Assembly: GCA_934444645.1 (NCBI GenBank)
Contig: CAKSCV010000008.1
Span: forward strand, 1 to 64,000
Length of the DNA stretch: 64,000 bases
Direction of reading: 5' to 3'
DNA from: an uncultured Eubacteriales bacterium
Lineage (GTDB): Bacteria > Bacillota > Clostridia > Oscillospirales > CAG-382
The notes beneath the pieces are model-generated. The model was not told the DNA's origin. It saw nothing but the letters and a program-made list of their open reading frames with translations, and did not search any database. A program made the translations under genes and the position numbers. This document shows positions 51,446-59,407 of this stretch, one piece after another. The first letter of the stretch is position 1; each line of letters opens with the position of its first letter.

Positions 51446-52889
51446 ATTTCCGAAACGCTTTTTGGCTTTTACGCTCACCGTATGCGCCCTTGCCGCGGCT
51501 TTGGCTGTCGGCGTTTTTGCCGAAACAGCCGCCGATATCACCGACACCGTCACCATCAAGGCAACCGGCCTTGACAAGGTATCCGCGCTGACCGACGGCA
51601 GTCTTTCAACAACGGCGAGCGGTGAAAACTTCTCGATTTCGATAGACGCGGAACAGCCGATGGGCGGTCTTTACATCAAATACCGCGAAATTCCCGCGCA
51701 AGGCGCGCTCAACGGCAGCACGCCGATCGCCGGTTACGGCTTTATCCATGAATACATTCCCTTAGACGGCGCATCAAAGGCAACCCTTTCCTATCCGAAA
51801 GCCAACATTGCCGAAATCACCGTTTACGCGGTCGGCGAGCTGCCCGAAGACGTGCAGGTTTGGGAGATCGGTCCGGACGGCACGGACCTCATGCTGTTTT
51901 CCACGCATTCGGACGACGATCAGCTGTTTTTTGCCGGTTTGATTCCCTATTATGTTGATAAAGGCGTGATCGTGCGTGTCGCCTATTTTGTCAACCATTT
52001 CGACACGGCAAACCGCACACATGAACTGTTGGATGGCCTTTGGCACTGCGGCTTGAAGAACTATCCGATCATTTCTCCCTTGCCGGACGGCTATTCCGAA
52101 AGCATTGAGGGTGCGGAAAAATACCTGAAGGGTCAAGGCTTTGAGCACGCAAACATTTTGAATTTACAGCGCATTTTCTTAAACCGCTACAAGCCGAAGG
52201 TTGCCGTATTGCACGATTTTCAGGGCGAATACGGACACGGCGCACATATGTTAAACACTGCCACCTTTATCGAAGCCGTCGAAAATCCGTCAAACGGGCT
52301 CTATCTTCCCGAAAAGATCTATGTCCATCTGTACAAGGAAAATCCGCTTGTTTTGGACATCGACACGCCGCTCGAATCGTTTGGCGGGAAAACCGCTTTT
52401 CAGGTCTCACAAGAGGCTTTCGGCTTTCACAAATCCCAACATTGGACGTGGTTCTACAAATGGCTGTACGGCAAAAACGGCGAGATCACCAAAGCATCGC
52501 AGATCAAATCCTACAGTCCGGCAAACTACGGTTTATATTATTCGTCGGTCGGTGCGGACACCGGCACAAACGATATGCTTGAAAACGTCAAGACCTACGG
52601 CGCGATCTTAGCCGAGGAGGAAGAACGTCAGGCCGAATTGCAGCGTCAGGAAGAAGAACGCCGCTTAAAGGAACAGGAGGAACACGCAGCCGACACCGTC
52701 CGCCTGGAGGAAGAGGCGCGTGAAGCCGAGCGTCTTGCCTCCGAACAGCGCGAAAAAAAGCAGACGCAGTTAGTCGTATCGCTCAGTCTTCTCGGAACAG
52801 CCGTTCTGGTCGCTATTCTGTTCTTCTTTGTCTTTCCGCGGAAGCCGCGCCGCAGAAGAAAACCGCTCCCCAAAAACACAAATTTCTGA
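51432..52889 (+). CDS. Membrane-anchored PIG-L family deacetylase
   Basis: The 485-residue protein has a signal peptide and a beta-rich N-terminal domain (about 35-145). The PIG-L (LmbE) deacetylase domain has H159-SDDD and a later GEYGHGAH zinc-site segment. A Glu/Arg-rich coiled coil (about 395-450), a membrane helix (about 450-475) and a basic tail end the protein. The PIG-L family removes acetyl groups from GlcNAc-type sugars. Here the active domain is outside the cell, tethered by the C-terminal helix. It could deacetylate a surface polysaccharide made by the same operon. AGAGGGA lies before the ATG. Confidence 0.85.
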   Translation: MLQHKFPKRFLAFTLTVCALAAALAVGVFAETAADITDTVTIKATGLDKVSALTDGSLSTTASGENFSISIDAEQPMGGLYIKYREIPAQGALNGSTPIAGYGFIHEYIPLDGASKATLSYPKANIAEITVYAVGELPEDVQVWEIGPDGTDLMLFSTHSDDDQLFFAGLIPYYVDKGVIVRVAYFVNHFDTANRTHELLDGLWHCGLKNYPIISPLPDGYSESIEGAEKYLKGQGFEHANILNLQRIFLNRYKPKVAVLHDFQGEYGHGAHMLNTATFIEAVENPSNGLYLPEKIYVHLYKENPLVLDIDTPLESFGGKTAFQVSQEAFGFHKSQHWTWFYKWLYGKNGEITKASQIKSYSPANYGLYYSSVGADTGTNDMLENVKTYGAILAEEEERQAELQRQEEERRLKEQEEHAADTVRLEEEAREAERLASEQREKKQTQLVVSLSLLGTAVLVAILFFFVFPRKPRRRRKPLPKNTNF

Positions 52890-52906
52890 AAGGTGATGGA
52901 TGCTTC

Positions 52907-53965
52907 ATGAATCCGCGCGAAGATTTGGACGGTGTGACCGTCATTATCCCGTCCTTAGATCCGGACACGCGTCTCGGCGAAGTCGTTCGTTCCCTGCAAA
53001 CGGAGGGCTTTTCCGACATTCTTTTGGTAGACGACGGCAGCAAACCGGAAAACAAGCCGTTTTTCCCGTCCGGCGACGGCATAACCTTACTTGTTCACGA
53101 GGTCAACCGCGGCAAAGGCGCAGCCTTAAAAACCGCGCTTCGCTATATTCTTCAAAACCGTCCGCAGACACGCGGTGCACTCACCTGCGACGGCGACGGA
53201 CAGCATTTGGCGCGTGACGCACGAAGCGTTTGTGAAGAAATGTTAAAAACCGGCGCGTATGTCTTAGGCGTGCGCGACTTCTCCTTGCCCGATGTGCCGC
53301 GAAAAAGCCGCATCGGCAACCGTGCCAGTGCCGCTATGTTAGCACTTGTCAGCGGCGTAACCCTGCGCGACACGCAAACCGGACTTCGCGCTATTCCGCC
53401 GTCGCTTCTTGCGCCGATGGCCGCCGTTTCCGGCGATCGGTTCGAATATGAGACCAATGTGCTCTTAGAGCTTAAGAACATGAAGGCAGCCTATGCGCAA
53501 GTCACCATTCAGACGGTGTATCTCGACAGCAACAAAGGCTCCCACTATCGCCCGTTTGCCGATTCGATGCGCATTGCGTCCCTGCTGCTAAAGTACATCG
53601 GCAGCTCTCTTGCGGCATTTGCGGCGGACATCGTGTTGTTCTCACTGTTTAACCATCTGCTGCAGCTCGGCATTATTGCATCGACCGTGCTTGCGCGGCT
53701 CTTCTCTTCGCTTCTCAATTTCACCCTCAACCGAAGTGTGGTTTTCAAGAGTCATACGTCGGTGGTGAAAGCGGTTGTGAAGTACTACGCGCTCGCCATA
53801 CCGGTCATGCTCGTTTCGGCTTTCGGCGTAACAGGCTTATGCACGCTGTTTCACTTGAATAAGGACAGTCTTGCGGTAACGCTTCTCAAAATAGCGGTGG
53901 ATACTGTTTTGTTTATCCTCAATTTCCGTTTGCAGAAATACTGGATCTTCCGCGAAAAAAAATAA
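52907..53965 (+). CDS. Glycosyltransferase family 2-GtrA fusion protein
   Basis: The 352-residue protein joins an N-terminal GT2 domain (dolichol-phosphate mannose synthase-like, with VIIPSLD, LLVDDGS and CDGDGQH for nucleotide and metal binding) to a C-terminal GtrA-like domain (about 225-350, four membrane helices). The usual role of such a pair is to load a sugar on polyprenyl phosphate and flip it across the membrane to donate to surface polymers. The DXD motif is DGDGQH. Linked to CapA and PIG-L genes, it could modify the same glycan. Confidence 0.88.
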   Translation: MNPREDLDGVTVIIPSLDPDTRLGEVVRSLQTEGFSDILLVDDGSKPENKPFFPSGDGITLLVHEVNRGKGAALKTALRYILQNRPQTRGALTCDGDGQHLARDARSVCEEMLKTGAYVLGVRDFSLPDVPRKSRIGNRASAAMLALVSGVTLRDTQTGLRAIPPSLLAPMAAVSGDRFEYETNVLLELKNMKAAYAQVTIQTVYLDSNKGSHYRPFADSMRIASLLLKYIGSSLAAFAADIVLFSLFNHLLQLGIIASTVLARLFSSLLNFTLNRSVVFKSHTSVVKAVVKYYALAIPVMLVSAFGVTGLCTLFHLNKDSLAVTLLKIAVDTVLFILNFRLQKYWIFREKK

Positions 53966-54000
53966 TTCTCTAAGCTATCATATTTGAAAGGAAAACCCTC

Positions 54001-55206
54001 ATGGCACAAAACAATCGGCTGACAAAACACGGTGAATTTGTCAGCAAGGCACAGCGCAAAGAAAGAATGCCCGGTGCCTCCGACAAAACGGCGGCATCCG
54101 GCATCGGAAAAATCGTCTTTCGCGTTATTTTAAGTCTCTTTACCCTTTTACTCTGTTTCGTGATTGCCGTTTTGGCGGCAGCGTATGTTGTTCTGAACGG
54201 TCCCTGCAAGCCGTTACGCGACCGTTTGGTGCTGTCCGCCATGCAGGCCAGTGCCACCAAATGGGTTCCGGGTCTGTTTTTGCCCGGCAAAACGGTGGAT
54301 GAAATCGTTGCAAACAGCTATGTAGTCAACACAGACGTCATCTCGCTCGACGAATATGAGAAAAGCAAAGAGGACACGCAGACCACGGAAGACGAATGGG
54401 CAAATGCCATCGACGGGATGTTACTTAAATCGGTCAAGGGTGCCACATTTGACGGCTATATCCTGCTTGTCAAGGATGCGTCGCGCGTGTTTGTCGGCAC
54501 CTCCAGCGACTTCACAAAGGGTCTTGCCGGTATGCGCATTTTCGATATCGTCAAGAAGGAAGATGCGGTTGCCGCCATCAACGGCGGTGAATTTGCCGAT
54601 CCGGGCGGAAGCGGCACGGGCAACAACCCGATGGGCATCACCTATACGCGCGGTGCTTGCGTATGGTCCGATTCGTTAAAGCGGACATTTATCGGGTTCG
54701 ACAAGGACAACAACCTGATCGTGTCAGAACCCATGGACAAGAAAACCGCCGAAGCACTCGGTATCCGCGACGGTGTCAGCTTCCAGACCGGCAACATCTT
54801 GATTACCAATCAAGACGGCAACGTCACCATGCACTATGCCGATAACAACACCGGCACCGCACAGCGCACCGCCATCGGGCAGCGCGCCGACGGAACGGTC
54901 ATTCTGCTTGTCACCGACGGCAGAAGTGCCAGCAGCCTTGGTGCGACACGCAACGATGTCATCGATGTGATGGTCAAATACGGTGCCATCACTGCCGGAA
55001 TGTTAGATGGCGGTTCCTCCAGTCTCATGTATTACGAGGACTACTTCACCAAATACGGCATTGACGAAAGCACACTGGACGAATACCAGAAAAAAGGCCT
55101 TGTGAACCGCTACAAAGCCTTCACCAATCCGCGCCGGATCCCCACTTATTTCTGCGTGGCTCGCGAAGATGCCGACGCTCCGGCCAAAGGAGGCGATGCG
55201 GCATGA
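54001..55206 (+). CDS. Phosphodiester glycosidase family (NAGPA) protein
   Basis: The 401-residue protein has one N-terminal membrane helix (about 37-60), a linker and a NAGPA domain (PF09992-like, about 140-390). Motifs include AINGGEFADPGG, NPMGITY and MLDGGSSSLMYY. The family hydrolyses sugar phosphodiesters such as those in teichoic-acid-type polymers or exopolysaccharides. Its membrane anchor puts the domain outside the cell. Its stop overlaps the next gene by 4 bp (ATGA). Confidence 0.88.
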   Translation: MAQNNRLTKHGEFVSKAQRKERMPGASDKTAASGIGKIVFRVILSLFTLLLCFVIAVLAAAYVVLNGPCKPLRDRLVLSAMQASATKWVPGLFLPGKTVDEIVANSYVVNTDVISLDEYEKSKEDTQTTEDEWANAIDGMLLKSVKGATFDGYILLVKDASRVFVGTSSDFTKGLAGMRIFDIVKKEDAVAAINGGEFADPGGSGTGNNPMGITYTRGACVWSDSLKRTFIGFDKDNNLIVSEPMDKKTAEALGIRDGVSFQTGNILITNQDGNVTMHYADNNTGTAQRTAIGQRADGTVILLVTDGRSASSLGATRNDVIDVMVKYGAITAGMLDGGSSSLMYYEDYFTKYGIDESTLDEYQKKGLVNRYKAFTNPRRIPTYFCVAREDADAPAKGGDAA

Positions 55207-56330
55207 AAAAAGACACGTTTGACAGCAAATATCTGTTAACCGAAACAGGCGGCGACAGTTTCGAGCCTGCAGAACCGAAAATCAAAAAACGCCGGATGCC
55301 GGTCTTCTACCGGGTGTATCTGACGCTTCTGGTGCTATTTGGCATATTGCTCGCCGTTGGAGCCTTCTTCTTGAACGCATGGCTGAAAAACTACAACGAA
55401 GGCATTCCCGAAACAGTCTCCCAGCGCTTTTTTGAAAGCTGCTTTGAGAAGGCGGATGTAAACACGCTGCTAAGCTACGCAACCGCTTCGCCGAGCGAAT
55501 TCGAAACGGCTGACAGGTATACTGCGCACATTACCGCACTCCTAAAAGAGAATCCCCTCACCTACACCAGTATTTCCTCCGGTTCGGAAACGGACAAAAA
55601 GTACATCGTCAAATCCGGCGATTACAAAATTGCCGATTTCACCCTCACGAAAAATGCGGACAAGGTTTGGCAGGTCTCCTCGGTCACACTGCATCTGCCG
55701 ACCGGCGACAGCCGAAAATACCGTCTGTTGGACAGCAGTACGCTGTATCTAAACGGCATCCGGGTTTCGGAAAGCTATATTGTCTCCCGTGAGCCGACCG
55801 AAGCAACCGCCTTTCTGCCGGAGGGCGTTCCGGCACCCGTTTGGGTCACCTATGACATCCCCGGTTTGACGGCTGAGCCGCAAGCCGCCGTTACCGACCG
55901 CAACGGAAACGCTCCAACCCTTTCGGAAAAGGACGGTGTGTTCTGCGAGGATGTTCTGTACGACGAGCCGGAAAAGGCCTTGACGGAATATTTGGTCAAG
56001 GCGGCAAAGCAATATGCGAAATGTATGCAAAACGACGCCTCCAAAGCCTCGGTTCTCAAATACTTCGAAAAAGGCACGGATTTATATGCCAGCATCCGTT
56101 CGGCTGATAATATGTTTGTATGGAAACATTCCGGCTATGAATTCACGGACGAATCGGTAAGCGAATTCTTCCGGTACGACCAAAACACCGTGTCGGTGCG
56201 CATTGCGTTCACACACATTCTGCACCGTGCCGGCAGTGCCGACTATAAAGACAAAACGGATATCACCTATTTTGCACACAAAACAAGTGACGACGGCGAT
56301 TATCTGATCTTTGCGCGGTACAACAACTGA
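55203..56330 (+). CDS. Single-pass membrane protein of unknown function
   Basis: The 375-residue product has a basic cytoplasmic start, one helix (about 36-58) and a large extracellular domain. The domain has two halves (about 70-165 and 245-375) that could be cystatin- or NTF2-like, with an alpha-beta pattern and aromatic residues (for example YLNGIRVSESYI). I recognise no family. It is the last gene of the envelope operon, translationally coupled to the NAGPA gene, and ends at a strong terminator. A scaffold or partner for the secreted enzymes is a guess. Confidence 0.75.
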   Translation: MKKDTFDSKYLLTETGGDSFEPAEPKIKKRRMPVFYRVYLTLLVLFGILLAVGAFFLNAWLKNYNEGIPETVSQRFFESCFEKADVNTLLSYATASPSEFETADRYTAHITALLKENPLTYTSISSGSETDKKYIVKSGDYKIADFTLTKNADKVWQVSSVTLHLPTGDSRKYRLLDSSTLYLNGIRVSESYIVSREPTEATAFLPEGVPAPVWVTYDIPGLTAEPQAAVTDRNGNAPTLSEKDGVFCEDVLYDEPEKALTEYLVKAAKQYAKCMQNDASKASVLKYFEKGTDLYASIRSADNMFVWKHSGYEFTDESVSEFFRYDQNTVSVRIAFTHILHRAGSADYKDKTDITYFAHKTSDDGDYLIFARYNN

Positions 56331-56341
56331 TAAAAAAAGCA

Positions 56342-56374
56342 AGCTCCCCAAAAGTTCAACACTTTTGGGGAGCT
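56342..56374. terminator. Bidirectional terminator between the envelope operon and dut
   Basis: A perfect 14-bp stem AGCTCCCCAAAAGT (56342-56355) / ACTTTTGGGGAGCT (56361-56374) has a 5-nt loop. The plus-strand side is followed by GTTTTTC and the minus-strand side by TTGCTTTTTTT. It lies between converging genes. Confidence 0.9.
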
Positions 56375-56389
56375 GTTTTTCGGCTGCCG

Positions 56390-56833
56390 TTATTTGTTTG
56401 TAGACCCGAAGCCGCCGTCGGCACGCAGCGTGTCCGAAAGCGTATCCGAAAGCACAAACGCTGCCTGCGGGCAAGGCAAGAAAACAAGCTGCGCCACGCG
56501 GTCGCCCTGCTCGATTACAGCAGCAACACCGCTTCCGTTGTGAAGCGGTATCATGAGCTCGCCGCGATAATCGCTGTCGATCACGCCGACCTTATTGGCA
56601 GGTGCAAGGCCTTTTTTGGTGGCAAGGCCGCTTCGTGCAAACACAAAGCCGCCGTAGCCTTCGGGAATCTCAAAGGCAAGGCCGGTATGGATGAGCACCG
56701 TCTGTCCCGGCTGAATGATGATGCTTTCGGCGCAAAGCGCATACAGATCCGCTCCGGCCGAAAACGGCGTTCCGTAGGTCGGCAATATCGCCGCCTCGTC
56801 TAATTTCTTGATTTTTATCGGTAATGTTTCCAT
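56390..56833 (-). CDS. dut: dUTP diphosphatase
   Basis: The 147-residue trimeric dUTPase has the five family motifs: AGADLYA, ARSGLATK, GVIDSDYRGE, GDRVAQLVF and the flexible C-terminal FGSTNK. It hydrolyses dUTP to dUMP and pyrophosphate, keeping uracil out of DNA. The last motif is short but recognisable. The gene stands alone beside the glycyl-radical module. Confidence 0.95.
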   Translation of the reverse strand: METLPIKIKKLDEAAILPTYGTPFSAGADLYALCAESIIIQPGQTVLIHTGLAFEIPEGYGGFVFARSGLATKKGLAPANKVGVIDSDYRGELMIPLHNGSGVAAVIEQGDRVAQLVFLPCPQAAFVLSDTLSDTLRADGGFGSTNK

Positions 56834-56887
56834 GCGGTTACTCCTTTTTGGTTTCTACCGGTAGTATAACCGCTTTTCAAGCCCGTG

Positions 56888-57772
56888 TCAAGCCTTTTTA
56901 TACAAACGGTCCGCCAAAGACTGAAATTCATCGATTTCGCGCTTTTCGGGTAACGTCGGCGGAAGCGTATCGGCAAGCCCCAAGGCTTTGTATTTGGTTG
57001 CGGCATAGTTATGATACGGCAGGATCCGAATGCGGACAATGTTTGAAAAAACCTTCAAAAAGTTTAGAATTTTCTCTTTTTGTCCGTCGTTAAAGCCCGG
57101 CACATACGGCACGCGGATCTCGACGGCTTTGCCGCAATGCTGCAAATACCGCAGGTTTTCCAAAATGCGTTTATTCGAATGTCCGGTACAGCGAAGGTGT
57201 ACGTCCTCGTCGATGGCTTTGATGTCATACAAAAACAAATCGGTGTACGGAAGCACCTTTTCAAACGCGTCTTGCGGAACGTAACCGCAGGTATCCACCG
57301 CCGTCGCAATTCCTTCCGCTTTGAGACGTGCAAGAAGTGCCGCGCAAAAATCGGCTTGCAGCAAACATTCGCCGCCCGAAAGCGTGATACCGCCGCCGGA
57401 GGCTTCGTAAAAATCGCGGTCGGCAGTGAGTTCCGGCAAAAGCTCCTCCACCGTGACGGTTCGCCCGAAAAGCGATAATGCACCGTTATAGCAGGCGCTT
57501 ACGCACTTGCCGCAGGAAAGACATTTTTCACGCTCAAACCGATGGATATGCTCTGTGTCAAGCGTATGCGCACCGGCCGGACAGCTTGATACGCAGCTGC
57601 CGCACCCGACGCATTTGTGCGCATAATAGGCAAGCTGCGGCTTTGCCGAAAGGCCTTCGGGATTGTGGCACCACACGCAGCGAAGCGGACAGCCCTTGAA
57701 AAAGATCGTTGTGCGGATGCCCGGCCCGTCGTGCACCGCAAAACGCTTGATGTCAAAAATATTGCCCTTCAT
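56888..57772 (-). CDS. Glycyl radical enzyme activating protein (PFL-activase family)
   Basis: The 294-residue radical SAM activase has the CX3CX2C cluster C28, C32 and C35 (CPLRCVWC). A ferredoxin-like insert with two further cysteine clusters, KCVGCGSCVSSCP and KCLSCGKCVSACY, spans about residues 53-100. This three-cluster layout is usual for activases of glycyl radical enzymes other than PFL itself. The ASGGGITLSGGECLLQ signature is typical. It is encoded in the same group as the enzyme at 59.4 kb, its likely partner. The ATG at 57772 has GAGGTGA upstream. Confidence 0.93.
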   Translation of the reverse strand: MKGNIFDIKRFAVHDGPGIRTTIFFKGCPLRCVWCHNPEGLSAKPQLAYYAHKCVGCGSCVSSCPAGAHTLDTEHIHRFEREKCLSCGKCVSACYNGALSLFGRTVTVEELLPELTADRDFYEASGGGITLSGGECLLQADFCAALLARLKAEGIATAVDTCGYVPQDAFEKVLPYTDLFLYDIKAIDEDVHLRCTGHSNKRILENLRYLQHCGKAVEIRVPYVPGFNDGQKEKILNFLKVFSNIVRIRILPYHNYAATKYKALGLADTLPPTLPEKREIDEFQSLADRLYKKA

Positions 57773-57777
57773 GTCGG

Positions 57778-58719
57778 TCACCTCTTTCCGGATGTTCCGG
57801 ATGTATTGATGAGAAAAATACCAAGACTGCACAAGAGAAGTGCGGCGGCATAGTTAATCTGCCAGATGTTTTCTCCGAGCAAAAGCGCCGACAATACCAC
57901 GCCGAACACCGTGATGAGCAAATTAAACGATGCGATTTCCGATGCCGGAAAATAGGTTAACGGCTTTAGCGAGAGCGTGTAGGCTGCCGATGAAATAAAA
58001 ATAAGTGCTGCAAGCGAAAGCGCTCCCTGCGGTGTGACCTCTTCGATTCTGCCGCCAAACAGCGGCGATACAAGGCACAGAACTCCGCCGCCGAAAAGCT
58101 GCCCCAAGCCGACTAATTTTTCCGGAGCGATGTCTGCCGAAAAACGTTTGGCGATAAAATAGGCAGCCGTCTGACACAACGCCGCGCCGAGCATAAACAC
58201 ATCGCCGCCGGATACCGATGCAAACGAACGGATATCGCCGCTGACGGCAAAAATGCCGCAAAGTCCGACGATACAGCCAAGCACCTTGCGAACGCTTAGC
58301 CTATCCGATTGGAATAACAGTCCTGCTGCAAGCACGGTCACAAAAACGCCCATTTGGTCATACACGGCTCCTTTCGAGCCGTCCATGAACGAAAGTCCGA
58401 TGTAGGTGAGCGCATACTGAACCGCCGTCGCCGTAAGACCGTAAACGGCGCACACGAAAAACTCGCTTTTTGGGAAGCTCAGCTTCTTTTTGCCGAAAAT
58501 GACATACAACGCCAGCGTCAAAAGCCCCGACAGCGCAAAGCGAAGCCCGGCAAGCAGACATTTGGAGGCTTGGTTATCTGCCGGAACGCCGAAGCCCTCC
58601 ATGCAGAGCTTAACGAGCGGAAAGGCAAGTCCCCACAAAAAGGTGTAGCCGACCGCCGTTAGCGTCACATTCCGCTTGCTTGCAAAAAACGGGCGTTTCT
58701 CGCCGTCAGCGCATAACAT
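57778..58719 (-). CDS. DMT/EamA family transporter
   Basis: The 313-residue protein has about ten membrane segments in two EamA repeats, with the first pattern GYTFLWGLAFPLVKL and the second a late SAAYTLSLKPLTY. The substrate is unknown. It might export or import a metabolite of the glycyl-radical pathway. It lies 5 bp upstream of the activase start and its own start overlaps the SGNH gene end by 14 bp, so the four genes 56.9-61.6 kb are probably one operon. Confidence 0.85.
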   Translation of the reverse strand: MLCADGEKRPFFASKRNVTLTAVGYTFLWGLAFPLVKLCMEGFGVPADNQASKCLLAGLRFALSGLLTLALYVIFGKKKLSFPKSEFFVCAVYGLTATAVQYALTYIGLSFMDGSKGAVYDQMGVFVTVLAAGLLFQSDRLSVRKVLGCIVGLCGIFAVSGDIRSFASVSGGDVFMLGAALCQTAAYFIAKRFSADIAPEKLVGLGQLFGGGVLCLVSPLFGGRIEEVTPQGALSLAALIFISSAAYTLSLKPLTYFPASEIASFNLLITVFGVVLSALLLGENIWQINYAAALLLCSLGIFLINTSGTSGKR

Positions 58720-59392
58720 AGATATGTCCCTTTTTCACATAGACCTCTTTGTCGCCCGGAAAGCGGTCGGGATAATGATATGGCGCAAGCTCCGGCTGAA
58801 GCAGCTTGCCTTTATCGAGCTGCAAGGCATCGCATAACGCGTCACACACCTGATTTCCAAGCTTTTCGGTGGCTTCTCCGGTGTAAAAATGCGTTTGATC
58901 CGAACGCCAGCTTTCCGGAAATCCCGCTGCAAGCGTATACAGATCGTTGATAACAACGTCCGTTCCGGCAAAAACGTCCCTTGCGATCCGGTTGTACAAG
59001 CGCACATCCTCGTTGGTACGCGACTCGAAATCGGTAAAATACCCGTCCTCCCAAACCGGCGTGCTGGTGGCAAACAGGATTTTGGCGTTCGGGAACAAAA
59101 AGCGAATGCGGCTTGCAATGCGCTTCAGATTATCGGCATACGTGTCCGGCTTCACCAAAACGTCGTCGCCATAGATGCGAAGCGTATCCCAAAGCCCGGC
59201 GTTGAAATGCACCGCGTCAGCCTCGTACAATTTCAGATTGTCCGTCCAAACGTGTAAAAAACGTAAAATATTGGTGGTAAAGGTGCAGTTTTCTTCGGGA
59301 AAATACACCTCGGCAAGGTTCGTCATGCGTTCGCGCACATACGCGTCATAGCCCTTGCGGATGGAGTCTCCGATAAGCAAAATCTTCTTCAT
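58706..59392 (-). CDS. SGNH/GDSL hydrolase family protein
   Basis: The 228-residue protein has block I GDSIRKGYD with the nucleophile S10, an HFNAGLWD segment that fits block III, and the late SDQTHFY with Asp and His. SGNH enzymes are esterases or acyl hydrolases. No signal peptide is seen, so it probably acts in the cytosol, perhaps on an ester linked to the neighbouring radical enzyme. It lies between the DMT and glycyl radical enzyme genes. Confidence 0.85.
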   Translation of the reverse strand: MKKILLIGDSIRKGYDAYVRERMTNLAEVYFPEENCTFTTNILRFLHVWTDNLKLYEADAVHFNAGLWDTLRIYGDDVLVKPDTYADNLKRIASRIRFLFPNAKILFATSTPVWEDGYFTDFESRTNEDVRLYNRIARDVFAGTDVVINDLYTLAAGFPESWRSDQTHFYTGEATEKLGNQVCDALCDALQLDKGKLLQPELAPYHYPDRFPGDKEVYVKKGHIYVMR

Positions 59393-59407
59393 CGTGGCAA
59401 ACCTCCG

